Source: Plasmopara viticola (Eukaryota > Oomycota > Peronosporomycetes > Peronosporales > Peronosporaceae). From it: a stretch of DNA of 64,000 nt. The notes beneath the pieces were generated by a model. That model was given only the letters and a program-made list of their open reading frames with translations. It was not told the DNA's origin and did not search any database. The translations under genes were made by a program, and so were the position numbers. Of this stretch, positions 1 to 13,700 are shown one piece after another (positions within the stretch are counted from its first letter, which is position 1; the number at the start of each line of letters is the position of its first letter). The stretch lies in assembly GCA_001695595.3 (NCBI GenBank), contig MBPM02000071.1:310001-374000 (forward strand). The letters are read 5' to 3'.

Positions 1-3000
1 ATCGACTGAACGCTTCTTGCAGTCCCCTTTGCTGTCGACGTCGAATGTTAAGCACTTGGGTTACCGAGGGAAGATTTTCAGTTGGTGTGGACCGCAACCG
101 TGCATAAAATTTTCGTTTTGCGGATAGGTCCGTCGTACTAGAAGCTCCCAGCGGTTCATCGTTTCGCATAAATTGATCGATTTTTCGCCATGACTCGCCC
201 CGATCTTCTTCGGGCACTTCTGCACCGTATAGAAATACAGGTGGCTGGTCAACTTCTGGCTGGAGAAATACTTCCACTTTGCGAACGTTCCGAAGGAACA
301 ATATCGTGTCAATAATTGACCCCTGAAAGCTTTTAAACAATTCGACAATTTCGTGGTTAGAGTAGCCTCGACGCTTTATTTGACTGCTTTCTGCAAGAGT
401 GCTACTACGAAGTGGAAATCGAAACAGAGTGCCCTTGTAATGGTGTTCTAAATCACATCCAAACACATTTTTGAATGGTGCAAATTGATCGGGAAACTGC
501 TTGACAATGCTTGCATGGGCAAAACGAATCTTGATTCCCGGGTTTGCAGCAGAAATGCCGGGCAAGTGGGTGGCATGAGGATCGAACATCACTGCACAAA
601 CAGATGACAGTGAAAATTAAACTAAGCTGTCATAGCTCAGCACAGTCAAATGACAAGAAAAGGCGCACCAATAGACTTGGCTGAAACAATCGACGGTAAA
701 TCTGTAAAATGATACACGGAATTAAACCCGAGTCCAAACCGCCCCGTGGTGGCTGCACGTTGCAGCTTGCTGGCTTGACCTATGCTAGCAAGATTAATGA
801 AGTCTCCATCACTGAATTCGGCATCATTGTACTGCAACACACATAGATGATGGTCAAAACGCTCAAAAAATGTACGACAAAGAGAAAACTAACGCAATAC
901 AATGCCGGCCCTTGCCATTTTGCCATCGCTGGACTTAACAAAGAAGTGGTTCCGTACTTGCAGCTGCTGTATAACACAGAGACACGTGTAGCACCCGCAT
1001 CGTCAGCATTTTGAATGAGCTCATTGATAATATTTGGCCCATCCGGATACTGCTCTAGAATGTGTGCGATTCGCTTCGTTAGCGCTTCTGTCTGCCCAAA
1101 TGCCTCAACATCGCCAAAAGACAGGTCTTCATGTCCGCTTTCACTAAGCAATTGATTGCGTAAAGAACGAGACCCAATTTTTGCTGCAACTTCGTTCGAG
1201 ATTTTGGGATGAACAAATCGAGTGTTTCCCAAAGTGCTATTCAAATCACGTTTGTCCAGCCACGGAGCATCATCATACGTCAAACTTGCTGCCAGCTCAA
1301 GCACCCCATTCTGATCGGGAGCGAATAATTCGTAATCGGAATGGTGTTGCAGCGTGTCACTAATCAGTTGAATTAATCCAATCGCTATCGTCAGCTTATC
1401 GCCAGAGAGGGGAGTAGCATCCGTGAGCTCTTCTGTTAAGGTCACCACACGAAAAGATTCCTTGTACATTGTTCCAAGTACATGCACATAATCCGCCAGC
1501 GCAAATCTTTCTCGAACTCCAATCGTCTTTAAAAATGGTCGAAAATGAAGTAACTCATTAGGAACTGTATGCAAATAGGGCTCCGCGTTTACAGCGGCCG
1601 CTATGACCACGTGACTTGCCGAGACAAAGCGGTCACCAACCCATACATATTTGCCGTTCCCCGACAAAATCGTAAGGACTTGGTCACGGCGAGAAACCTC
1701 CTTTTCGGTCTCAAAGAATACCGATAACAGCTGATAAATGTTGTACACTGCGGGCCAAATTACGTGGGTATCGCTAGATTTTAAGCCATTATCTTCTTGT
1801 GCTCGGCGGCTGTTAAATAATTCTGATATTTCATGCAGTTGAGTAGCGATAATTTGAATCGGCAGGCGCTTTTCCCAGCCCAAAACTTCTCGCAAAGTTT
1901 CCGATTGCACTGAGGACTTAATAATGTGAAATTGCGATGAGCAAAGCCACAATTGCTTTGCTAGGCGAGTTTGCTGCGATGATGCGACAATGACACGCTT
2001 CCCCTCTTTGTACCATGGTGCAGCAGGATGTGGTGTCTTCTCGCACACCGGAATCCACTCAATAAATGCTAATTTTGCTTTGAAATCTTCAATTTCAGCG
2101 TTTTCCATGGCTTGTTCCTCCAGCTCCTCTGCGGTTGGCACGTTGCTATCATGCATCACGTCAAGTCTAAGCGAACGGTCATCGCCTAGAAATTTACGTA
2201 AAAAACGTATGCCTTTGACCTTTTTGTGTGTCTTGGCTTGAGTATGTGTCTGTCGACAAAGCTCAGTTGGAGCTACAAGTTGATCAATGTGTGAATCCAC
2301 ATAATGAAAAAACTTGACGGAACGAGAGCGCAGTGTCGCACACAAATCGTCGAAGCCATTTTGCTCCGCACTGCCAGCCGTAATTTTTTTTTGATCATTC
2401 TCTAAAGAGACCGCCAACGATAAAATGGACCGCCGAGACAATGTGCGCTGTAGCCCAATAGTCCTAAGTGCTGAAAGTGGCAGAGGATCCTGGAGCTCAA
2501 GGGCTGGAAAGAATGATTCGTCCATCAAAGACATAAATTCGTCGATCTCTGGGTCATACAAGTCCCTAATCGACTTCAAATCTCCTGCCATAGTCGGAAA
2601 GATCGCTGCATTCTCAAGTATACTTGACAGAATGCCGTCAACATCCTGCGCTATCAAAATTGTTAATTCTGCCAGCATCTGGTATATAAACTTTATGCGG
2701 GCAGTAGGGTCAACTTGATTGAACCGAGGAATAAGGTGCTTTGCGAAAAATTCCACTTTTGAGATCTGTCGAGCACCCAAGTGCGACAAAAAGCCTGCAA
2801 GCGTTAAGTCACTTTCCTTCACATGTATAAAGTTTTCATCGAGAAAAGTCGTAGTCATGCCCATGCACACCAAAGGTTCCTGGTGTCGCTCCTTTATCTC
2901 AGCTAGTGACACGAACACAGGAGCAATAATGCTGTCCCAACTAGCTGAATCAACCTGACTGTCCGCCCATTGAGCGTCACGCTCTTTGACCAGCGCAATT

Positions 3001-6000
3001 TTTCGGAATCCCTGAAAAATAGGCAGCTTACAGCAAATTTGCTTATGATCTGCACTAATGTCACTCGGGTCCCCGGACATAAGAAATTTAAGTAGGTGCT
3101 CGCGGTCAACCGCATCGGCGTGCTCAAATGATGCAATCACTCCTGCCAAGCTTTTTCCACCGAGAACAATTTCAATACATGATAGCACACTGACGGGGGT
3201 AGGTTGGTAAATATATTGCCACACTTCTAGATTTGGCGGAAAAGATGAAAAAAGATTTGGGAGAAGAATTAACACTTGTATTTTTTTCAAGCACTGGAGA
3301 CATTTGTCAGGAATTAGCTCAGCGCTTAAGACCCCAGTTGCAGAACTCAGCTGTGCAAGTTTGTGTGACGATGTTGGTACAATCGGCCATGTATCTTTAA
3401 GCGATGAAAGATGCTTGCTTGTTCCAATGTACTTCCATAACTGCCTAAACCAATCCTCATTTGGTTCATCTCCGCCATCCATTCCACTCCAAGGAACTGT
3501 GGGTATGCCAAACCAAGCAGCAGGCAGCACCACAGCCAGCATATCTTTAAAACCACGATAATCCAGCGGCTGAATATTGAGTTGCATCTGTGCCTCTTTC
3601 GAAGAAAGAAGTTTGAGGCCAGATACACTGATATTTTCGATGTTTACTAAATGGTCACTCGCTTTTTTCAGTAGTTCCAGTTCATCACGATTCGGAATCA
3701 AAAATCTGTTACTTCCTCTTTCTTCGTGTACAATCGATGGATTTGGATTCCGAAGTAACCAATTAAGCGCCGTGTCCAAATCATGAGGCTCCGCGATTGT
3801 AAGCGCGTGCATGGCTTGTTGTCGCGTAAAACTCATAGAGCACAACTGTTCAATTTCACTCTCATCAACAGAGGGATGACCTTGGAACACTCGAAGAGTT
3901 CCATCTGCTACCGGAAGAAAATTGACGCCAACAAGTACATTTAATTGACATGGCCCCAAATCACTCAGCATATAGTCCAGTAAGCACTTAACCCCGTCTC
4001 GATTAGCCGCATGACTAGAATGCTTAGTTTTGTATGCGTCTCGTAAGGTTTGTGGCACAACGTACGACGGAATTGCTCCACATTTTACTAACATACGCTT
4101 GATGTTTGCAGTCAAGTTTCGAACAACAGGAAAACCATCATCAATCAGCAGTTGCTCTAGCTCTTTCGAGTTTTGGTGATTGCAGTTAATCACCATACTC
4201 TCATCAGGAGATACCCACCGCCCACCTTCAACTTCACTATACAAACACGGTTTACTACGAATTAGCAAAAAAAGCGCATCTGATAGCGAGTCCCACGGAG
4301 CTGGCGGAACTTCTTGTGGTAATAAGTGAACGTGTTGATCAGGCTTTAAGACTTGATTATTTGCCAGGTGCAAGATCGCTCGAGCATAACACGGCGCAAT
4401 CACATCACGAAGCAAGGCAATATTCCACTGAGCGCGTAGCAATCCGTCCCCACTCAGACCCTCACCAAACCAAATATCTCGACGGTTTGAGGAGAGCTCA
4501 AAGTATCCGTTGACCTAATAGACAAACGTTTGTAAGAGCTCAAAGAGTCAATTGACTACTTGTACGATAAGGATTAGTTAGTGGTACGTACGTGAACGGG
4601 CAAATATGTATGTGTCGGCAATGGCAAAAAACAGAACGCCAAACCAGACGTAGCAATATCCTCAAAATTACCATTTGTTGACACAGCTACACCACCCCAA
4701 GGAACAAGACGTTGGCTTGCATTAGCTGGCTCGCAAGCAATTTTGGAGCATTCACCGCCACCAAGTTGATTCATGATGAAGTATCCGTAATTTTTAAATT
4801 TTTCTGTGGTACAACAGCAAGCTTCGATCCTCAAAGGATAATCGCAAACAACTCCTGTGAAAACCATAAGAGTTGTAGAATGAAACACTCACAGCAAAAA
4901 ACACGAACAAGGCTGCGAACCTTCAGTTGAAAATATTGAAGAGGGGGGGAGACGAGACGAGCTCAGACTTGTATGTTGAAGCGAACGTTTTGACTTGATT
5001 TCCGGCGTCATATTGCTAATCAGTGCTTCGTGCCGAGCAATAGGAGCGTCCTCTCCAGCTCTCCATTCCCAAATGGATATTTTGCACACATTGCGCAAGA
5101 AAAGCAACACGGTCGGCAGACTATCTGCAAATTCCTCGAGCATTTCTGCCATTTTTTCTAGCGTTTGAACACGATTTGACAGTTTACTTTGCTGTGCTTG
5201 ATCTGCCGTCCGAAGCGCAAGACGAAAAATAGTTCCCTATCACGACATACACGGTAGCAACACCAAAAAGTTCATTTGCTATTAAAACTATTCGTCACGT
5301 TCATTGCTTACCGAAAAGGGCTCTAAAAAATTGCACCCGAAGCATTGGAATGGAATCATTTGATCTGGATAATTTTTCACTAGATTGGGATGCGCGATAT
5401 AGTCAATCATTTTTCCTGGATTACTTGGGTTGACGTTTGGTAGGTGACACGCCTATGATGACGGTGATTGATCAATTTGTTATTTTCCGCGCTCAATCTA
5501 CCAAGCAGACCAATGCACACACCTGAGGGTCAAAAAAAACCAACTGCGAACCGCTTACAAAGACTGGAAGATCAGTCACGTGGTATACTATGTCATAAGC
5601 AGCGAAAGCAGCCTTTTTAGAATTAAAGCGCTCTCTTTTGCCAGGAACACAAGTCTCACAAAATGTTTGTACCTGAATTAAAACCGACTCCAAAGCGGCC
5701 AGTCTTCCACCCCTTCGAGTCGGCTTTCTTCAGTGAGTCTCCAATGCGCTGCAAGTCCCAAAAGCATTTATCCGATGTCATGCCAATTTTCATAAGTGCA
5801 ATTGAGGTAACCTCCTATACCTGAATCGACTGAAAGTCTGCATCACTAAATGTAGCGTTGTTGTGCACTAATAACGACGGGCCTACATGCATAAAGCAAA
5901 GTGATAGAATTCAGCGAAGACTCGGCAACCTGTCTCAGCGTTTGACCTACCTTGAAATGACCCAAGCTTTTCGTACGCAAGCCTTGTAACCCCATGCTGA

Positions 6001-6237
6001 CGATAGTCCAAACACAGATTGACCTCCGTGGCACCAGCATCGTCGGCATTTTGCACCATCTCCTTGAAGATGGACGTGCCCTCTGCAAGAGGCACAAGCA
6101 GCTTAAGGCCAGGTTGCAGTTCAATCTATTCCGTTACGCATTGGCTTACCAGGGTAGTTACGCAAGATCTCGCGGATGCGCACGGAGAGATCAATTTTCT
6201 GGCCAAAGTCATCACCGAAGTACACGTCCGCATCCAT
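1..6237 (-). CDS. Sacsin-like protein with two GHKL ATPase modules (3' end beyond window)
   Basis: Eleven exons join in frame: 6237-6150, 6082-5951, 5882-5821, 5748-5673, 5587-5523, 5452-5312, 5236-4921, 4854-4592, 4514-894, 831-669 and 591-<1, about 1,839 residues to the edge. All ten introns are GT-AG and 62-85 bp. The start Met (MDADVYFGDDFGQ) opens directly into the sacsin N-terminal motif. Module 1 has the N-box EMVQNADDAGATEV (about residues 37-50), then GPSLLVHNN, SIQRIGDS and GRFGVGFNSVYH. Module 2 repeats this with ELIQNADDAGATRV, YNDAEFSDGDF, GRFGLGFNSVYHFTDLP and FDPHATHLPG. These are the Hsp90-like ATP-binding signatures of sacsin repeats; human sacsin is a much longer co-chaperone linked to Hsp70. 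The protein is probably a cytosolic protein-folding factor. The family call is firm. The donor after residue TEG at 4920 (GTTCGC) is the weakest site. The C-terminus, including any J or HEPN domain, is not visible. Confidence 0.9.
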
Positions 6238-7080
6238 TACGATGTTAAAGAACTCACTCCGATTGAAGTCTAAATTTCTGAAAACGTGGCAGTCGCAAGA
6301 AAAAGCGTTACAACGGCAATTTTCGTTAAAAATTACTGCATGTTTTATACAATTTATCTTTGGCAGAAGTTTACCATGCATAATGATCGGATCGGCCCCC
6401 TAAAAATTATATGATTTTAAAAAGATTAGTAAACCTATGACTAAAGAAAGTTGCAAAAGTGGAGTGTTAGCCTGAAGGAATAGAGATATGCAGCTTCGTC
6501 TTTATCTTTAATCACCGAAGTGTCCGACCACAACTTGATCACTGAGAATTCATAGACTGGTGAATGCTCGAGAATGCGAAGTGGCTGAGTAGTTGGCCAC
6601 ATTGCCTCTTGCGTATCGCTAAATTAAAGGTCCTCTAATTAAAGTTTGACAAATCGAATTGCAGTTTTTATAATAATATATATATACAATTTGCAGACTT
6701 TAGATTATCTATCATACTAAAATTATGAACAAAGCATGAAAAATCTAATCCTCAGCGCTTCAAGCGCTACATGACCTGACATGACAATGAGCACTTGGCC
6801 ATCCCCAAATAATAATGACCACATCTGTTGCATCACAAGTCGTAACAAAGCGAGCCAAAATCAAGATGATCGATAATTGACGCATCATCTTTGTAATCAG
6901 CTGCTTGTGCTTGGTGAGATAAGAGTACTTTGTCACACTGCTAAAAGTAGCGCAGTTAGACACAGAACGCTAAAACAGCAACACTAATAAGCTTTGTAAG
7001 ATTTTGAAATTGCCAGGTTGATAAGGTGGTATGCGCAGCCTACAAGTCGGGCTGCTTTGTACCACACTTATAAAAATGAT
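6238..7080. other. Upstream flank of the sacsin-like gene; no gene seen
   Basis: AT-rich DNA with scattered stops in all frames. A short TA-rich run lies near 6669-6687. It probably holds the promoter and 5' leader of the minus-strand sacsin-like gene, but I see no clear initiator motif. Confidence 0.5.
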
Positions 7081-7099
7081 CATGGCGGTGTCCTTATTC

Positions 7100-7380
7100 G
7101 ACCAAAAAGATGACATTGATACTCTCTCAGCTTCTTGGTTGGCAATCCCACGCGCACAACTTGCAGGAGAGGCTCACCGTTTGTAAAAAAGGTAAAAAGG
7201 GCGAAACGCAAATTCATAAGTTTCCGCCATCAAGCATGGTCCTACATTCGCCGCTTACATGAACCGTAATTTGCGTCCCCAACTTGACTATCGCGCGCTT
7301 CATGCAGCACATCGAAGTTTTCGGCAAGACAGACTTGGCGTCGGCCAAAGCGTGCTCCATCGAACCATCAGCCTCACATA
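7100..7380 (-). pseudogene. Coding-like relic, family unknown
   Basis: On the minus strand, two adjoining frames read like protein. The upstream one contains EADGSMEHALADAKS, MKRAIVKLGTQITVHVSGE and ends LDGGNL then a stop. After a frame change comes NGEPLLQVVRVGLPTKK, ending FGRIRTPP and a stop. The composition differs from the random frames around it and the segments lie head to tail on one strand. That suggests the remains of a gene or transposon reading frame broken by a stop and a frameshift. I do not recognise the family. Confidence 0.3.
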
Positions 7381-7740
7381 CTTCATCTGCTAATTAGCAA
7401 CCGTTGCTGACTTTCATTAAGGATGGTGCTGTAATACGAGCAATGCGATGCAAGGGTGGCGAAAAAGAGTATTGCAAAGACCTGCTTCAGTAAAGTCCTA
7501 AAAAGCTTTGCGAGAACAAATTAATTCTGCACTACCAGACCCACACGCTGTCTCTGGCGCTAAATGCTGGTCGGGTTCCTTCCCCCATATTACATTTTGG
7601 TGCTATTTTCGTCAGTGATGTGTCACGTACACACACCGGGTTCGATACGGAAGCCGCACTTTTGGATGCGTTTATTAGTGGCCTAACTTTGACTACCTAA
7701 CGAGCCAGGAACCTACCGATCTCTAATAAAGGGGGGGGTA

Positions 7741-10700
7741 ATTACTCGAGCCACAGAGTTGGTACTCGGTGTGAAAAATACGCGCAACTGAACCCTTACC
7801 TTGGCGGTATAAGAGTTAATATCAATTCGTTACACCAGATGCTCTAGTGGACGTCACGTCGACATATGTCGTTATTGGCAACAATATACAAGAGTCGAGC
7901 ACTACCTTGTGAGCGTTAAAAAGAATTCTCATGGCGATCGCCGTACGCAATTTCCTGCACCTGGTTGGTTTCATATTTTTGTCCTAGCATCTTCGTGTCA
8001 AATAATAAATGAGCCGGAGCGTACCGGATCGTGAATCTGAAATGATTTATTTTGAGCTTCCAAGTTTTCTACTTTTGTCTGGTAGATTTGCTGTCCGTCG
8101 TCGCTAAAGATGCTTGACAATTTGCAAGACTTGAAAAGTCGTTGCACGAAAACTACATCGGCAACAGTGACTATCATTGATGACACCGACACAACTCGCT
8201 AATTACACTGAAAACAATTTATGCTCGTTATAGCATTTTTGCCAAAAAGGCAAAGGACGACATGATAAAGAAAAATCTGAACAGTGCAATAGTACCTGCG
8301 CAAGCGCCTTATATAACAAATCGTGCTGCTCAACAACATGATTGGGTGCATCCTGTATAGCGCATGAGATTTGGCAGACGAACATTGTCAAACTCGAACA
8401 AGAGTTGAATATACCCTCCACAGCGATTGGTGCGCCTAGTTATATATTTGAGGAATGACTAGTGGTACGGCTGTCGAGCATTCAGGCCTCGTTTACTATC
8501 TATCCACATAGCTCCTCGACCATTACAGACTGTCGTACGCTTATACTTTGACGATATAAGCGTCCATAGCCGTTATGGAGAAGATCAAGCAGGGCATATA
8601 ATCTACCAAGTCAAACCGTCACGTCAATATCAACAGTCTTGTTTCGGCTGCTTTATAAGCAACGATCAGATCCGCGCAGAACCTGACAAGTATAATTGCT
8701 TTATCTTGGCCTAGGCAACGATCTCAAAAAAATAAACGAAAACTTGTTAGACCTAGTCATCTATTTACACAACCATAATGCTGAATATGCAAGCATCTCA
8801 AAGCTTTTGTTTAACCTATGACATCTATTGGTGCTAAAGGAACCATTACCAGGATACACTTGTTAGTATCAGAAAAAAATTAGGGGCACCAGCTTAGGCT
8901 TTGCCAAGGAAGACTAATTCACAAAGCGTCTATTTCGCGTTTCGGACTGTGTCTTCTATCGTTCAAATCTACAGCTCGATGAAGACGATCACGAGCATTT
9001 CGACTATACAGTTAAAAGAAAAAAATCGCTTTTGACAAATTTACGTGTGCACTGGTGATACTCCGGGTACACCTTCTTGGTGCTTAGTCTTTCGTAGTCT
9101 CTATACCTCACGCATCCTAGCGGACGGCAAGCGACTCCGCCAGTCACACAGTGCTGACGTCAATATATAGCGCTTGGTACTATCTACAGCACTTTATATG
9201 ATCTCTCATCGTCTGCAAATTGTCAAAGTCGATAGGATACCTATCGGCAACGATCGCAGCTACATTGCTGGGCGTTGACAGACATTTCAATGCACGATTA
9301 AATGGATCCGTTGATTAAGTCTAAGTTTTCGACGATGGCGACGAAAACCTGATCCACAGCACACTTATGGAGGCACATGATGCTTCACGTAGCGGTCGTT
9401 TTGGTCAAGACTTTGATTTTCACTATATACTGATGGATGCCGCATATACAGGTAAAACACCAAGTATGCGGGGACGTGTCACTTGTCGAGATCTAAACTT
9501 AACTAAGGTACTTAAGTCGCGTATGCCAGTCCCAGGACTGGAATGTCATCGATAAAGAGAGCACTCTAAGCGATGAGACACCTTTCTCCTGCATCCTTAA
9601 TAAAAAGAAAAGCATCACATCAACGATGGTGCACTCGTGTGCGGTATCACTGCCATAATAAAACTCTGCATTCTGTAAAGTCAAGGGGATATACTCAATT
9701 TTTATACGCTGATTAGCAAGACTAATCTAACGCTCAGACAGATTTTCTTATGGTGACCAGCGTTGCTGGAAAAACAGTGCTTCTCACCACCAGGGGAAAT
9801 AAAGCGCAGCCCATATCGAGGTTCTTGCTGCAAAAGCATTGTTCGCAGGCGCATGGTGCTGAGGACTATAAGTAGCAGGATGGCAGTCTACTTTCAATTG
9901 AAGGCGAGGTGTAAGCCGAGCAAGCTCATACCAAAGGTACAGCTCTTCTCGCACACCGACATCGCCGAAGCTGACGCTATTTCTCTCAGAACAGCCTTCT
10001 TAGTCCATAAGGCAAGAGTGCCACCGCTTACCTCCGTCACCTATTGGGTCTGGTAATTTACGCAGTAAGTTTTGCAAAACTATCAAGTGGCTCTTAAAAC
10101 TACGCCATTCTCACAATGATCGTCCGTGGGGGTCGAAGCTTCGGCACCAGAGCACCTTTTCGCGCCCGACGTGGCCTATAAAACAATCACATCTGACCCG
10201 CCAGGGCTTTTAAAACAATCCAAAACTCATTTCGCTGTGACCGCATCTATCATCAAAGCTATCTGTTTATGAGCTTCGGCTTATCAAGTACGAACGTTTG
10301 ATCGGAGAGCGAGCAAGTGTTGCCTAAAGTGCACAGCGAGTAAACTTGTCTCTCAAAAGCACAAAATGCGCGACGAATAAGTTTGTGAACAGAGTAGCCG
10401 ATCGACTTAAACTCTGTGCTATGAAACGATCTTTGCAGCCCGTTCACTTCGTGTCGCAAATTCATAAGAAACAATGCAAGTTGCAATAGTGTTGTGTGGT
10501 TTTCAATGAAAAAATTGACTTGTATGGACACAAAGAGTTCAAAGTCCTAATTAAAGACTCAGTTTGTGTCACACTGGCTGATGCGGGTACTTCTAATGGC
10601 CATATGGCCAGTCGTGTTCGCATTTTTTCCGAGATCGAGCACGCTATCAAGGCTCATAATATTTTTGGGGTCTTGATGGTAATAATCCTACCAAGTGCGT

Positions 10701-13700
10701 TTTGCACAGAAGCTAGGTTCGTCGACATCGACCCAAATATATATTGGTGTACACTGACCAATGGAGCATATAAGGTCCGGCAAAACGATGTCGCCTGGTT
10801 TTGTAAACCATATTCGTACCTTTGCAGATGCTATAAGCTTATTATATAGTAATACTTCGTCTTGAATTATAAATGTCAAGTTTCCTACTCTTTGCTTGTT
10901 CGAAAAAAACTTATTGTCGTTGACGAATGCAAGGGCAGTCCTTGCTCTAATGATTACATTAAGTCGACATTTTCCAAAGTCAGAAAAGCATTTCAAGAGG
11001 AAAACCGGCTACAAATACGAGACCTGGGTGTGGAGGTCATTCTAGGTATCTCATTTATCGATCCTGGAAACAAATGAGCTTCTAGGTTTTGGCGAAATTC
11101 AGAAATGCCTTACCGCGTATTTAAAACGGTTCGAACGTCGTTCCAACCGTTACCCAAAGATGTGGTAGATTTGCGGACATGCCGAACAGTGTCTCCGAGC
11201 ACACAATTGACTTTCTCTATTTGACCATCCATTTACCCTAAAAAGAGTACTCTTTTGACGTTAGCAAGTGAGCCTCTCTAATTAAGAATGGCATTCGAAA
11301 AAAGCAGCGGTCAATTGGGAGTCTTCATTTCTGAATTATTGTGTAAAAAAGACCGTACCATCAGGTACCGTATCCATTTACCGCCTTGCTCTTTCTTCCA
11401 CGGTATTATTGCCCGAAGCAGGCGCCAAATGCACCACCGTACTCAGATTGCACGAGAGCTGCGATCTACCTACAGACTAATTACTTCGTGGACACTCCGA
11501 TGCCCGAGTTACCGCCACTTTCCAGCAGACCAAAGATTGCGTCAAGATCTATTAGCATCGAACTGTCTAGCAGTACCGATGGTGTAGCGAGCTATAGCGA
11601 GCTGTAGCGCCGATGACCTCTCCAACGTTTTCCAAGCCATGCACTGGGTGTCGCAGCTTCAAAAAATTTCATTCCTTGCATCGCATTGTGAGTAAGTCAC
11701 TCGACCCTCACCTCTTGGGACAGAGTTTATAGCATTCCGTGCTTAATATTAAACTTCGGTTCAGATGACATCTTAGCTGTGCGTACGGCTTAGCACTAAT
11801 ACGTCTGTACAAGATCATTGTATGGCTTCTACAAACCCACAACGCATGAAACAAATGATTTTCTTTGCAAGCATTGCTCAGTGACTTACATGCTGCTACG
11901 CAGTAATAAAGCCACCTATGTCATACATGGCATGCGCCAAATGCTATTCGACGAGCACCGATTAGTTGTCTCTATGCCACCTCCATTTGTCACCCTCATG
12001 AAGCATACCAGACGACTGGTCACACGTGAAATTTCGGTTTCCTGAGCCACATTTCATTCTAAACCTTGGCGCATAGCTTAGAAATACAGATATCGCACGT
12101 GTAACATCAACAGCTCCCGTGTACCAAAAAGCATATCAGAAAGCCGCTTAATCATTAGCATAGCTGAAATTCATGGAGACTAATATCCTGGCTATAATAG
12201 AGCTTCACGAATTCGGTGGTTCACACAAGTTTCCTTCACTATGCTGTGTGCTGCTTTTTGAAGCCCTTCCAAGACATTTTAAGGAACCCACTGTACATCT
12301 CGTTCTAAGTATTTTTAATATCATTTTGGATTCTGAATCGGACCAAGCTACGCCCGAGCTCATAGACCTATTCGGTGATTGTTCACGTCAAACTTGTGTG
12401 CTCGATAGGTCAATAAATAGAACATGAGTAGGAAGTCCCGCCTATGTTTCCGTCGATCTTCAGTCTCTTCTGCTTAATTCTGTTAGTCTGACTTGCTTTT
12501 CTATAAAATTTACCACGGCTGCTTTGATGTAATTTTTTTCAAGCTCGAGTATCTCGTAATTTTAAGCGGTTAATAGCGTATACCGACTAAAATCAAATCC
12601 AAGATGCTTCTTTGACGAGCATAAACGACGTGAGCGAATTTTTCCTTACCAAAATATATCCGACTTAGAGGAGCGACTGCCGCTCAGCTACGAAGCCTTC
12701 TTTCAGCTTTTTATGATTGCGAAAAATAATAATTAAACCTCAATGATTATAGCTGGCTTCAGCGTGGCATGTTTCATCATGTCTACTCATACTTTTTGAT
12801 GGCAATTCGGGACCGTACTAGTGTTTTAAGTGTGACACGAGTGTTCTATCCGGTGAGTAGACTTCACAACCCATTTTTTGGCTCTCTATCGCTCCGCGAT
12901 TTGAATTCTTCATTTCTTCAGATGACACGCCTTTCATCCTGTCTATAAAATCCGACACAATACCATCTACCATTCGGCAATTTTGATAACCATTTTTCAA
13001 TCTCATGATTTCATGATCAAATAGCAGCACTATGATCCTTGGGGACGTCAAGACATTTTTTGACATAGCTTGTACAAGCTGACTTTAATCTACGCCGCTA
13101 CGATCTATGCGCCACTTGAGGCGAAGAAACTTTTCCATGCTTTTACGAACACTATCCAAGAGAATTTAATCAGATAATTTACCTGCGGAATATCATCAGC
13201 TTGTTGGGCTCAATAAGCTTAAATATTGAAAATCGTTTGTACAGATTAACTTTGAAAGAGTCGAATGTCCGCATTTCAACGCCGCGGATAAATTTTCTTG
13301 ATATTCAGAAGTGACTCTTGCTTGGACCTGAAGAAATAAATTTCGGCCTTTACACTTGCTGAATCATGATGCGAAGTTTGTGTATAACGGTCAAATTATT
13401 ATTTACACCCGGTTGAATTTCTCCTTGAGGCCCAAAATCTACGGCTGCTTCCACTTTGTCGATTTTCAGCTCCCAACATCAAACTCTGGCCGAAATACTG
13501 GCCTTCTTAGCGTCGCCTTCGGCTCGACCTGCTTGCCTTCTATTCTTTTTCGAGTTCAGCACAATGAGCTTAATTGAGTTTGCTGAACTAAAGGTGGTGT
13601 ACATTGAGTTCACGGGTGCACTACACCTGAGACTTAGCAACTTCTACTGCGGGACTGCCACATGGACCAACATTTGTGGCGTCTTCTCCCCCGTGCTTTC

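Noticed and set aside
4889..5152. Separate small gene ending CSCFLL
   Set aside because: It is an exon of the sacsin-like gene read into the following intron; the donor at 4920 joins in frame to VVCDYPLR.
10496..11077. Overlapping frames of 70-117 codons on both strands near 10.5-11.1 kb
   Set aside because: No domain, no start context and no splice continuation; overlapping opposite-strand frames in AT-rich DNA are expected by chance.
11288..11607. Possible effector-like frames near 11.3-11.6 kb
   Set aside because: No signal peptide, no RXLR-EER or LFLAK motif and no conserved domain.
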